This document shows positions 35,850 through 46,344 of a DNA stretch of 64,000 nt, one piece after another (the stretch's first letter is position 1; each line of letters starts with the position of its first letter). Position numbers and translations under genes: made by a program. Origin of the DNA: Pohlia nutans (lineage: Eukaryota; Streptophyta; Bryopsida; Bryales; Mniaceae). The stretch lies in NCBI GenBank assembly GCA_022496805.1, contig CM040088.1, positions 29,642,452-29,706,451 of the forward strand. Direction: 5' to 3'. A model generated the notes under the pieces. The model saw nothing but the letters and a program-made list of their open reading frames with translations, searched no databases and was not told the DNA's origin.

Positions 35850-35985
35850 GCTCTCTTTCTCATTCTCATTCTCGCAAGGGAGAGTAGTTTTGTACCAACG
35901 GCCCTCTGTCCGATGCAAGGCACTGGGTCATTGTCATTACGAACAGATACTTTATTCATGCTGATCTCTTACGAGGACCGGAGTT

Positions 35986-36034
<49 letters not shown>

Positions 36035-36190
36035 TTGCTCTCTTTCTCTATTCTCGGAAGAGAAGAGTAGTTTTGTTCCAATGGCAATTTGTCCAGTGGG
36101 CACCAGGTCATTAACATTACAAACATACACTTTATTCACGCCGGCCTTGAGAGAGGCCTGTGTTTCTATCTATCTATCTATCTATCTACT
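35850..36190. repeat. Tandem duplication, each unit ending in a (TCTA)n microsatellite
   Basis: Unit 1 about 35850-36035 and unit 2 about 36036-36190 share CTCTCTTTCTC, GAGTAGTTTTGT, GGTCATT and ACTTTATTCA. Each ends in a TCTA run (35986-36034 and 36164-36188). Open frames across it are not convincing. Confidence 0.85.
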
Positions 36191-36358
36191 CACTTTCTCT
36201 GTTTTTTTTTATTGCACCGGCTTCTGTCATCACTTGGTGCGCTTTTTTCGTTTGGCAGATTTGCGTTGATGCTGGAGCAACCAGGAACAACACTGGAAGT
36301 GGGCACAATTTGGCCCCTGCAATATCCCGTTAACGTGGAGAGACCTAATGCGATTGAG

Positions 36359-36477
36359 GGCCTCTTTACACTAGAGGCGAGAAGCTGTGAGGAGAGAAAT
36401 TTCAGCCGACGAGAAATTGATTTTCTGAGTTTCTATTGGCTGAAATTTCTCTCCTCACGGCTTCTCGTAAAGAGGCC
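36359..36477. ncRNA. Candidate hairpin RNA (miRNA-like or tiny MITE)
   Basis: Arms 36359-36407 and 36438-36477 pair over 40 positions with one mismatch and one 9-base bulge in the left arm. The loop is 30 bases. The paired core includes GTGAGGAGAGAAATTTCAGC. Geometry fits a plant miRNA foldback, but a small palindromic element is equally possible without expression data. It lies about 650 bp upstream of the GH17 gene. Confidence 0.5.
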
Positions 36478-37131
36478 TTGACCTGGCCCAAATTCCATGT
36501 TGCGAACATGGAACTGGCACGCTGGCAGGAAGACCGGCAGACGGGCAGGGAGCCAAGGGGCCATGAAGGTACCGACCTGGCAACGCCAGCTAGCCAGCAG
36601 AGACAGAGCAGACAAAAAAGCGGCTCCTTCACTTCCACCCCTGCGTCTCCCCCACTGCACCTCTCTAGCTTCGATCCTTCCTGATTTCCCTTACAGGCAC
36701 TGCACTAACTAAACTCCCTTGCATTGGGTTCCCCGCTTCCGACCTCACTACCTCCCTCACACACACACTCAAAGCAGCTCCACCTCCACTGCAACTCTCA
36801 ATCCCACACAGCCTCTTCTTCTTATTAGCATCACAAACAAAGCTCCGTCTGCTACAACCGCCAGGAACTCAGAACGGAGCTCCGTGGGCCACAGCTACCT
36901 AGGGCCGGGTCTCATCACCATCGCCACTGATTGATCGACGTCCCAACTTCTGCCGTCCTGCTCCTGAGTCCTTTCGATTTCTTGCCCCGTTTCGAACTGA
37001 AAATCATGGGAGAGGATGTGATGTGGGCGAGTGTAGTAGTACGAGCTTGCATGTTGCTGCAGTGAGTGATCGAGTGAGTGAGTGAGTGAGTGAGTGAGTG
37101 TTGCAGGGGTTCCAGTTAGTGAGTGAGTCTG
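36478..37131 (+). promoter_or_regulatory. Upstream region of the GH17 gene with (GAGT)n
   Basis: GC-richer, CT- and CA-rich stretch typical of a plant 5' UTR (CCTCACTACC, CACACACACTC), ending in a GAGT repeat at about 37072-37100 and TTGCAG at 37101-37106. A 5' UTR intron acceptor there is possible. Confidence 0.4.
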
Positions 37132-40100
37132 ATGGAAGTAGCTATGGCGATGAAGCTACTGCTGTTGTGGTGCTGCATGGGATGGGGGGTGGAATTGGCC
37201 ATTGCGGAGGTGGGTGTGAACTGGGGGACGATAAGCAGCGACCCGCTGCCCAACAACATCGTGGTGAAGATGCTGCAGGACAACCAGTTAGTGAAGGTGA
37301 AGCTGTTCGACGCCGATTCCGACGTGATTAGTAGCATGCGCGGCACCAATCTGCAAGTCATGGTGGCCATCACCAATGACGAGCTCGCGTCCATGGCCGC
37401 CACCGCCGACAACGCGGCCGCGTGGGTCAAGCAGAACGTCACGGCGTACCTCGGCAGCGGCGGCGTCAATATCACGTAAATTTATCAAACATTTGCCCTT
37501 ACACCCCTTCTCTCTACCTCTCACAACTGTACATACATAATTCCATATCAGAATCCGAAATTTTTACTCATGTGCAACAGATGCATTGCTTTTGAGTCTT
37601 TGCACTAAAATCTCCTAATTTTCTGTAGATGGATTGAATATTTCCTTCTTGAGTCAGTCAATGTTCTTTTGAGGCTTGCACTAAACCTTCTTTCCGAGGC
37701 TCGAGCTTTGAACTTCTGCATTGATTTCCTCTTCAGTCAATCGTATTTTGGTGTTGATCACGTTCTTATGGCTACCCATTGCACTAAACCTTAGACTCTC
37801 TTTCAGAGCTTCTAATTTTTGAAATTGTGCTCAGCTAATCTTTTTTTTTTTTTTGCTTCCTTGTCATATCTTGGTGTTGATGTTCCTTTGATACCCATTG
37901 CGCTAATCCTTCTTTCCGAGGTTCTAATTTTGAACTTAGACTGCATTGATTTCCTCTTCAGTGAATCATATCTTGGTGTTGATCATGGTCTTATGGAGCC
38001 CTACCCATTGCACTAAACCTTCTCTCGATCTTTCAGCTCGCTTCTAATTTTCGAGATTGTGAGCTGATCTATTTCTTCCTCGGTGTTGATGTTCCTTTGA
38101 TACCCATTGCACTAAATCTTCTTTCAGTTTTTGATTTGAAAATGGTGAGGTGATCTTTTTCTTCCAAGTCATATCTTGAGGTTCTTCTGGTTGCCCATAG
38201 CACTGAATCGCCTTTCATAGTTTTTCAATTTTGAGGACTAAGCTCTAAATTCATCTCAAGAAATCCATCGATTTCCACTCTCGTCATGTCTTGGAGCTGT
38301 TGATGTTTTTTTGACACTTATGGTTACCCATAGCATTCAATCATCATTCAAATCTTGTAATCTTTGAGCACTAAGTTCTTCAAAAGATCCATCGATGTCC
38401 TCAACATCATATCTTGGTGTTTATGTTCTTTTGACACTTCTGGTTACCCAAAGCTCTTTCAAACCTTCTAATTTTGGAGCACTAAGTTCTGAGTTCCTCT
38501 CAAGGATTTCCTCGCCAGCCACTCTTGATGATCTTTTGAGAAATCCTGTCAAATGTGACTTGTCTTTAATGAATAAATTCCGTTGTGACGTGTGCCAGGT
38601 ACGTAGCAGTCGGAAACGAGCCATTTCTAAACGGCTACAACGGCCAGTTCATAAACGTGACACTGCCAGCGTTGCAAAACGTGCAAGCGGCGCTCGCAGC
38701 GGCAGGGCTGGCAAGCACAGTGAAAGCCGTGATCCCGTGCAACGCAGACATTCTGAGCAACGCGGCGTTGCCGTCGCAGCAGACGTTCCGGTCGGACCTG
38801 GCGCCGCTGATGCTGCAAATCGTGCAAGCGTTGGCCAGCACGAACTCGCCGTTCGTGATCAACTTCTACCCATTTCTCTCCCTGGTGCTGTCCACGGGCT
38901 TCCCCATCGAGTTCGCGTTTTTCAATCCGGCGTACCCCAACCCCATCATCGATGGCGCCCATTCCTATTACAATGTGTTCGATGCCAGTTACGATGGGCT
39001 GGTGAGTGCTCTCACGAGCGCCGGATACCCCAACATGGCGATCAGTGTCGGCGAAATCGGCTGGCCTACTGATGGCGCTAATTATGCTAACATTACTTTA
39101 GCTCAGCAGTTCAATCAGGAGTTGGTGAATCACCTTGAGAGTGGCACCGGTACTCCTCTTCGGCCGGGGAAACTCGAGGCTTACATCTTCAGTTTGCTCG
39201 ATGAGAATGCCAAAAGCATTTTGCCTGGCAACTTTGAACGCCACTGGGGTGTGTTTAACTTCGATGGCTCTGTCAAGTACCTTCTTGACCTCACAGGTAC
39301 CCTTCTTTTTCCCCCTTTCTCAAGTAAAGGTTTCGTTTTTTGCACATAAAATTCCTATTTTTTTAACGCAGAAAGTGCAGTTTGAATCTCATTGCAGGTA
39401 CCTTTTCTGTACTCCCTCTGTCCGGAAATAACTGTCGGTGTGTTTTAACTTTACGCTTTTTTCTGCCGCATCGGTACTCCAAAAATGGTCTATCTTTAAT
39501 AGTAGTATGTAGTTTTTGTGTCACTCTCATTGTCTGTCTGCCCCGTTTGAAGTGGACAGGGCTCATGTTTGAAGTATGAAACATAGGACAAATATTTCCA
39601 AAAGAAATGCCAAAACTTAGGACAATTATCCCCGGACAGAGGGAGTATAGAATTTGTTGTAACGAGGTTTAGTTTCTTGCCAAGTTTTAAAGTGTGCATT
39701 TCATGTTAAAAGTATGAATTCTATTGGAAGCTTCTTCAATGATATGTTCTGGGTTTCGACAATAAATTGTAAAATGGATAATCAAAATTAGGGCACAGAT
39801 TTAGATTTACTATTTGAAATTTGAACTCTTATAACTTTTGCATTTGTCGTTCAATTAAAATAATTCCACTTTGTTTCTGTTCCTATGAAAAATTAGGATA
39901 TGGATTTAGAACTACAGTACCAATTGAGTTTTGAACTCATAACTTTTGCATAGAGTATTTAATGAAAATGATTCCACTTAGCTTTTGTTCCTAATAAAAT
40001 CCATACTTCTGGTGAAGATTTCAATCTTACATAGCTAGAGCAGAAATTCGCTCAGCCTTACAACCTTAGGGTTGAATGATAGAATGCACAGTTTTATACT

Positions 40101-40685
40101 GTGATCTTTCTTTGGGGTATCCTCATCGTGCGTCTTATTGTTCTTGGTACATAAAGGGTTTGTTTGTTTTTGTTTTGTTTTGTTTGTTCTCATCGATTTT
40201 CTTTTTCTGATTGTGCAGGTGGTGTGAATGCGAATGGGCAGACAAAGCTTGTGGCAGCTCAAAATGTGCCTTATTACCCCAAGCAATGGTGCATATTAAA
40301 CCCAAGCGTGACGGACTTGACAACGTTACCAGCCAACCTAGAGTACGCTTGTTCGCGTGCGGATTGTACGCCGTTGTTCACTGGAGGCTCATGTAGTGGC
40401 TTAACATTGCAACAGAATGCTTCCTATGCCTTCAACACGTACTACCAATTCAACAACCAGCTGCCTAGCGCCTGCGATTTCCAAGGATTAGCTCAAGTGG
40501 TCACCACAGACCCCACTGTAGGCACTTGCACTTTCATTATAGGGGTCCAGCCAGTTGCCAACTCAACAAATACCTCGCCACCTGGCTCTACTCCTGCCAG
40601 CAGGGCAGCACCGGTGCGTGCCGAGTTCCGATTCTTGTTGGTTTTCATTGCTGCAATTGTAGGAAGTTTATTTCTTTTTCCCTGA
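37132..40685 (+). CDS. Glucan endo-1,3-beta-glucosidase, GH17 with X8 (CBM43) domain, GPI-anchored
   Basis: Hydrolyses or remodels wall/plasmodesmal callose. Exons 37132-37475, 38599-39296 and 40219-40685 join in phase to 502 aa. A signal peptide (MKLLLLWCCMGWGVELAIA) precedes VGVNWGT. In GH17, the acid/base Glu lies in VGNEP (E122) and the nucleophile in SVGEIGWP (E267). The X8 domain begins WCILNP at 371 and has its six cysteines (372, 392, 397, 406, 433, 451). A Ser/Pro/Thr linker and a hydrophobic C-terminus (FRFLLVFIAAIVGSLFLF) fit a GPI signal. The SVGEIGWPTDG variant recalls the Arabidopsis At5g58090-like clade. Alternative Met starts at 37144 and 37150 would still keep the signal peptide. 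Intron 1 is made of diverged tandem repeats. Confidence 0.95.
37640..38520. repeat. Seven to eight diverged ~100-125-bp tandem repeats filling GH17 intron 1
   Basis: Units recur with TCATATCTTGGTGTTGAT, then GTTCTTTTGA or similar, TACCCATTGCACTAAA, CTTTC, TTCTAATTTT and TGATTTCCTC. They can be followed from about 37660 through 37735, 37860, 37965, 38075, 38165, 38280 and 38400. The repeat ends about 80 bases before the exon 2 acceptor. Confidence 0.85.
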
Positions 40686-41101
40686 GGTTTTTGTCAACAA
40701 TTCCATTTTTCCCTTTCCTTTGTACAGAAGCTTATACGTCGCGTAGCTTCAGTTTTGTGGGTTTTTTCATTCTTGGCAAGTGCCAATTGTGATTGTTTTG
40801 GAGCCGATTTAGTGGTCCAATTTTGGATCCGACAGTATTTTTTTTTTCTTCCATTGATCATCCTTGGATCATTTCATAATGATTGTTGTGATCCCAAGTG
40901 TGTCAAACCCAGAAATTACAATTGTGTAATTAATACACACAGAATGAATGAAGGCATTTTCTGCCTCTCTTTCAACTGATGAGGACCAATAGGAATTTTC
41001 TGATTGTGGCTGAAAGTAGCCATTCTTTTGACATGAGAAGTAAATTCTTTCCTGAAACTGTGATTAAATTGATGATTGTTGTTATTTCTTTGAGCAATGT
41101 T
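40686..41101. other. 3' flank of the GH17 gene
   Basis: Presumed 3' UTR and spacer. No further gene seen. Confidence 0.4.
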
Positions 41102-41105
41102 CTAA

Positions 41106-41341
41106 CCCCTAAAGGACCAAGAAGCCCAAATCGGGCCTCATGTTAAATTTTTTTTAGCAGTTTAGAGTAGGTCCTATGTACACTTCTTTTTGTTCAAATT
41201 TATTTATTTAGTGACCAACACATGCAATGTTCTTCACTGATTCTGGTGATATCAAATTTGGTCACATCTGGATTATATTTTTCACAATATGATCAATTGA
41301 ATTTGTCATTTTAAAACCATGAATCCTTGATCCTTTAGAGG
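41106..41341 (+). mobile_element. Family-A TTAA element, 236 bp
   Basis: Left flank CTAA (one change), right TTAA 41342-41345. Begins CCCCTAAAGGACCAAGAAG and ends CCTTTAGAGG. The right TTAA is shared with the next element. Confidence 0.88.
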
Positions 41342-41345
41342 TTAA

Positions 41346-41785
41346 CCCCTAAAAGGAGTATTGGATAAAACATAGATGTGTTATAATATGTGCCCTTCCA
41401 TATGTTTGATGAAGTTTGGTTCAATAGATAAGATGAAGGGCATCATCTCTACAAATTATTTATACAATAAAACTTTCAAAAATAATTTTAGATCTTTTTA
41501 AAAAGAATTTAAAAGCATTAAACTTTGAAAATCTGTATAAATTATGATTTTCACTTTTAGAGTTTAAAATTTAGCATGATTGGTTAAAGTTGGTTTATCT
41601 ATTGTAAACTTCAAAAAAACAAAAGAAATGATGGAGGGAACATCATTACTTTCCCCAAATAGGAAATTTTAGAGCACTACTTAGGACAATGTTGAGGTGA
41701 TTCACTTTGAAAAATTCTCCCCGGTTGAGTTTAACTCGGAATTGACTTGATTCAAATTACGTTGGAAAGTAGACTTGACGTAGTA
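41346..41785 (+). mobile_element. Family-J TTAA element, right end lost
   Basis: Begins after TTAA 41342-41345 with CCCCTAAAAGGAGTATTGG and follows family J up to GACGTAGTA, about 80-100 bp short of the usual end. It is cut by the family-G element starting 41790. The missing J tail is not found on the far side of G, so this is not a simple insertion. Confidence 0.8.
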
Positions 41786-41789
41786 TTAA

Positions 41790-43214
41790 CCCTTTAGTGC
41801 GCCAGTGTCTATATATTGGACAACGAACACATTGACGTTGTTCAAATCTCATCTAGATTGGACAGTTTTCATCCACCAAAATTACTCTTGGTTCTTGTGC
41901 AAGTTGACTATTCTTTGAACGGTTTGGATCTTCAAACTAGGTTATTATGATTTTTAGAAAAATAACACAATCGGTTTATGTCAAGTTTTATTCTTAGTTC
42001 AAAAAGTGAGACCTCAAACATGATTTTCCAAAATAGGTAGAATCAAATAATGGAAACCATACCATCTCGTAAGGCATGTTATTCTAATTTCATTACAATA
42101 TTTTGAATTTTTTTTGTGTTGAGAATTTGAGATTTTAAATTGAATTTCAAGAGAAAACCTTTCAAAATTAAATAAAAAATATTAATAAAAAATATTATGC
42201 ATCCAATTGTACAGATGTGATCTTCACATTGACATTTACAAGTTTTCTTTGTACAATCACCTGTAGAAAGTAAGGTAACCCCACAATCCACCATTCACTA
42301 AAACGCTTCTCAAACTCACTACAATCCTTTGCCGATCACCAAAATTTTCCCACAATACAACTTGTTTATGAAGCACTTTTGTGCCAAATTTGGTACAAGG
42401 AAGATGAATGGAAGTTGCATTAATGTCAATTTACCAACTTTTATGCCTGATGTGGAAAAAATGCATATCAATTACACAAAAGCTTCCAAGGATCCAAAAA
42501 TTTCATAAAAGGTAGAAGTCACAGTAAGGAACAATGTGGTGTTATAAAAAATATGGTATTTCTTAGGTGTTTTTAAATTAAATGGTGTCCGCATGCAATT
42601 CAAAATTTAAAATGTAAGGCTAAATTCTAGCTTAATTATATAATAAAGTAATTGATCTATTTTTGTCATTGTTTTATGACATTATATTGTTCATGACTGT
42701 GACAATACGGTCTCACAAAAAAAGTGACAAAAGTAGGCTAATTACTTTATTATATAATTAAACTAAAATTTGGCCTTAATTTTTTGATTTTGAATTGCAT
42801 GTAGTCACCATTTAATTTAAAAATACCTAGGGATACCATTCTTTTTTATAACACCATATTGTTCCTTACTGTGACTTCTACCTTCTATAAATTTTTTGGA
42901 TCCTTGGAAGCTTTTGCGTAATTGATATGCACTTTTTTTCACGTTAGACAAAAAAGTTGGTAAATTGACATTATTGCAACTTCCGGTCATCTTCCTTGCA
43001 CCAAACACAAAATTGCACCATACACAAGCTGTGTTATGGGAAAATTTTGGTGATTGGCAAATCATTGTAGTGAGTTTGATAGTATTTTAGAGAATGGAGG
43101 ATTGTGGGGTTACCTTACTTTCTATAGGTGACTGTACATCTACTCCATTATAGGGTTTCATCAAACATTTTATAGCGCATCTTTGAGAATAGTGTTGAAT
43201 TGGGACGTTAAAGG
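41790..43214 (+). mobile_element. Family-G TTAA element carrying a foldback element
   Basis: TTAA 41786-41789 on the left, TTAT on the right (one change). Begins CCCTTTAGTGCGCCAGTG and ends GGGACGTTAAAGGG. Without the insert at 42256-43132 and its duplicated target it is 542 bp, matching the other G copies. It keeps the intact inner TTAA at 43207-43210. Confidence 0.9.
42256..43132. mobile_element. 877-bp foldback element with ~400-bp arms
   Basis: Nearly the whole element is a long inverted repeat. The left arm starts ATCACCTGTAGAAAG and the right arm ends CTTTCTATAGGTGAC. The arms (roughly 42256-42665 and 42715-43132) match at an estimated 80-90% with a short loop. Target duplication is TGTACA (42250-42255 and 43133-43138). 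The empty site TGTACA is intact in the G copy at 51369-51374. No coding capacity. Confidence 0.92.
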
Positions 43215-43302
43215 GTTATTATCTATTTCTGTAGAGATTGATGACTAAACTCCTTGCTCTTTACTTTTGGGCCAAAATCAAGTTTTATATGGTGTAAATT
43301 AA

Positions 43303-43879
43303 CCCCTAAACGTCACAACGTCTAGTTTCTGGACGACTAACAGATTCAAACCCACCCACGTTCTCATCAATGCTTGGATGAAAGTCATCCAATTTTTTGG
43401 AGATTCTTCACCAAGTTGTGGTCCTATCTAATGGTTGGATTTAGTCATACTTGAGTACATATTTTTCTAAAATTACAAATGTAGAAGTATGTCAAGTTGT
43501 CGACCTAGCCAAAATTGCATTGACTGTAGTTCAAAAATGACCTTGCAAAAACAAGGTCATAGATTTAAGAAACACAAAAATTTCAAAGAATCACCACGTT
43601 TAAGAGTATCTCATTTCAAATTCATTCCGACAAATTTTACTCAAAAAATATTAAAATTTTGTTTGTAATTGAATTTAGAAGGAAATTTTAATTTTAACTT
43701 TCAAATTTTATAATTAAATATTGGTGATAGTATTAGTGAATGAACCGTACGGATGGAATCTAAAATTCAAAATCTAAAACTTTCATTTGTATGTGAATTC
43801 CAAAATATTCTTCTAAATAGTAGTTTATGATGATTTTTCTCAAATTGTTAATTCCAGGGACACCCTGGTACGTTTAGGG
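43303..43879 (+). mobile_element. TTAA element, 577 bp
   Basis: TTAA at 43299-43302 and 43880-43883. Begins CCCCTAAACGTCACAACG and ends GTACGTTTAGGG. The ends resemble those of the 322-bp family-I elements, which could be internally deleted relatives. Confidence 0.85.
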
Positions 43880-43883
43880 TTAA

Positions 43884-44185
43884 TCGTCTTTCAAATAAAT
43901 TAACAAGGTCTTGTAACAACTTATGTGTTTCTTCAATAGCTTGTAAATTACGTTCTACATGAATGCACTTTGCCTGGCACTTTGCAATAGACCATTCATT
44001 CAATTGGATGAAATTTTCTAAGGCTTTGATTTCTTGTTCATTTGTACCATCCTGAATGACAAAATCAAGTTTACACTTATACACTGGTAACTCCTTCAAG
44101 CATTTGATTCCGTACTTGGGCATTCATGCGACATCATGAGAATAGTTCTTGGTTTGAAAGTGCGGGTAATTCTCCTCAAGTAAAC
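43884..44185. other. Spacer
   Basis: An open frame on the minus strand (43848-44123, 91 codons) overlaps the element end and is not convincing as a gene. Confidence 0.3.
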
Positions 44186-44189
44186 TTAA

Positions 44190-44414
44190 CCCATAAAGGG
44201 CTGATGGGGATAGTATATACGTTGGCGTATATTTGACATTTGTTGTAAATAGAAAGTTTCAAATTGAGACCCCAGTAGCTCATTAAAATCATGTCAACGT
44301 GAATTTTAACTTCACTTTTGATCTTAAACCCATAGGAGGTGTGGAACTATGCCAAATACAATGGAATGTTGGTGTATAATACTGGTCGGAAAGGGCTCTC
44401 TGGACCTTTAAGGG
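44190..44414. mobile_element. Family-N TTAA element, 225 bp
   Basis: TTAA at 44186-44189 and 44415-44418. Begins CCCATAAAGGGCTGATGG and ends GGACCTTTAAGGG. Size and motifs resemble 19748-19970. Confidence 0.75.
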
Positions 44415-44640
44415 TTAAAGTGGTTAAAGTGATGAAGGGACGAGATTCCTATGAGGGTGTTGGACCAATACATAAATAAGGCATAACAAATGATCTGCAA
44501 GAACTATGGTGGTGAGAATGGTAGTGCAAGGATTGTCATTCAACTAAGCAGAAATACAAATCCGCAAATTCCGGGAAGGAGCGCAAGAAGACATCATGTG
44601 CAGGTGAGAGCACACTCGAACTCAAGCCTTGTTGAGACTG

Positions 44641-44748
44641 CACTAGTAGAAAAGGTGGCACTCCCCAAGGAAAATCGCTCTGCATGTGTGGAATTGGGCA
44701 CCACTTGCTTGGGCATCTCCCTCGGCAGTGCCACCTTTTCTACTAGTG
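44641..44748. mobile_element. 108-bp CACTA-like mini-element
   Basis: Perfect 22-bp terminal inverted repeats at 44641-44662 and 44727-44748 beginning CACTAGTAGAAAAGG. CACTA ends with GTAGAAAA are typical of plant CACTA-derived MITEs. A 3-bp duplication is not clear (CTG / CTA flanks). An apparent 148-codon frame across it is not a gene. Confidence 0.8.
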
Positions 44749-44749
44749 C

Positions 44750-45266
44750 TAAATCCAGACAATTGTTCACCTGTAGTAACATTGTCCGCCCCAACATTGG
44801 ATGGCATAGACATACGGTATCTACAACCCCAACTAATGCCCTGATCGGCGAAAATTGCATGGCATGTTGGGGTGCCTATATAATTTGGGTAATTCCTCCT
44901 CCTATGGTTGACACTTTACACTATTGCACTCAATGATGCCTCCCACTGTTCAACTCAAACATAACAAACCTTCTACGAGGCCCTTGGTTGGGTTGAGTTT
45001 GGTTGAAAACACTCAACTCGCTTGAAAAATTGAACCCAAATTCTTTGTCCGGCTACAATACTCAAATCACCATATACTGTGGCCCATGGTATTAATGAGA
45101 GGCTTTACTAATAATTATTTTTTCAAAATACTGTGTTAAAATCCATCCAAATTAGATGGAAACATTGTTCAAATTGGATGAACTTTTGTTAAAATGGATG
45201 AATGTACCCACAACAATTATCCACCCAGAGTATATTGTGATTTTAGTGTACTAAGAGTTTGTTCAT
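44750..45266. other. Spacer, no gene recognised
   Basis: Nothing beyond short repeats of GTTGAGTTT/GGTTGA near 44990-45010. Confidence 0.35.
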
Positions 45267-45270
45267 TTAA

Positions 45271-45538
45271 CCCCTAAAAGCCCGAGGGGTATTGGACAAA
45301 ACATAGATGTGTTATAATATGTGCCTTCCATATGTTTGATGAAGTTTGGTAACAAATTTTATAACACTAAGACAATGTTGAGGTGATCTACTTTGAAAAA
45401 TTCTCCCGGGTGGAGTTTAACTTGGATTGCCATAATTCAAATTGGGTTGGAAAATAGACTTGATGTAGTATTTAAAAATATTTTTTATTTTTTCAATTTT
45501 TTTTTTGTTCCGGGCAGCCCGTTAGATTCGGGCAGGGG
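45271..45538 (+). mobile_element. Family-J TTAA element, 268 bp, internally deleted
   Basis: TTAA at 45267-45270 and 45539-45542. Begins CCCCTAAAAGCCCGAGG and ends CGGGCAGGGG. It matches 30732-31283 at both ends, but about 280 bp are missing after GATGAAGTTTGGT. Confidence 0.9.
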
Positions 45539-45542
45539 TTAA

Positions 45543-46344
45543 GGTCCCATGACATTGAAAGGTCATTTGAATCCGGCGAACAAACCTGTCGAGCAGAATT
45601 GCAGTCATTCTAAAGTTGAAAAAATTCTCTAGGTAAAGCAGTGCAACATCTTAAAATCAGCCACGATACCCATATTCCGGTTATAATTTCATATAAAGGT
45701 AAAACAAGAGAAACGTTATGTAAACAAAACATAAAAAAAATATGATGTAAACATAGATGCACGTAGTTGCAAATGACTAGCTATTACCAAAACCAAACCC
45801 GAATAATACATTGTCAATGCAGCATCTTGATATCTGTGAAAAGAAAGAGTGCAATGGCTAAAGGATGTTGTGGCAATATTACACAACACCAAGTGAACCC
45901 GGGTTAAACCCTAAACCCTGAATGGCTAAGATTTGCAATATCAACCTTTCAATGATCTCCCCGCCAATTCTCAAGTTCACAACCAATGCAAGACGTCTGC
46001 AAAACTAATTCCATAAAAGCTCACTCAGGATACCAATCAGTAACCATTTCACTGAAAATTCATTCTCCCAACTCCTATAAGTAGCTATCAACAAAGGAAC
46101 CAACCTCATGATTGCCAAGCATCGATGAACTCCACATTCCATGAAGAGATATTGCACACAACAACCAATACTGTCAATATATGGAGATCAATTTAATACC
46201 ACACACTAACAACTACAACAACCATGCCCAGAAGTTGCAACATCAATGATCTCCTCGCTCGCTCTTAGACGAAACTAGCTGATCAGGTGCACAAAAAGGA
46301 AACTAATCCATGCACACTCACTCTTAAAAAGCTCCATAGACACA
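45543..46344. other. 3' flank of the chitinase gene
   Basis: No gene recognised. The phrase CCCTAAACCCTGAATGG occurs at about 45908. Confidence 0.35.

Noticed and set aside
38395..39072. 225-codon open frame on the + strand
   Set aside because: Overlaps GH17 exon 2 in another frame and runs into the repetitive intron; arginine-rich shadow frame.
42817..43065. 82-codon frame in the foldback arm as a transposase fragment
   Set aside because: No transposase motif, and the same sequence occurs inverted in the other arm.
44490..44936. 148-codon open frame on the + strand
   Set aside because: Crosses the palindromic CACTA-like element and has no domain; the antisense frame there is equally open because of the inverted repeat.
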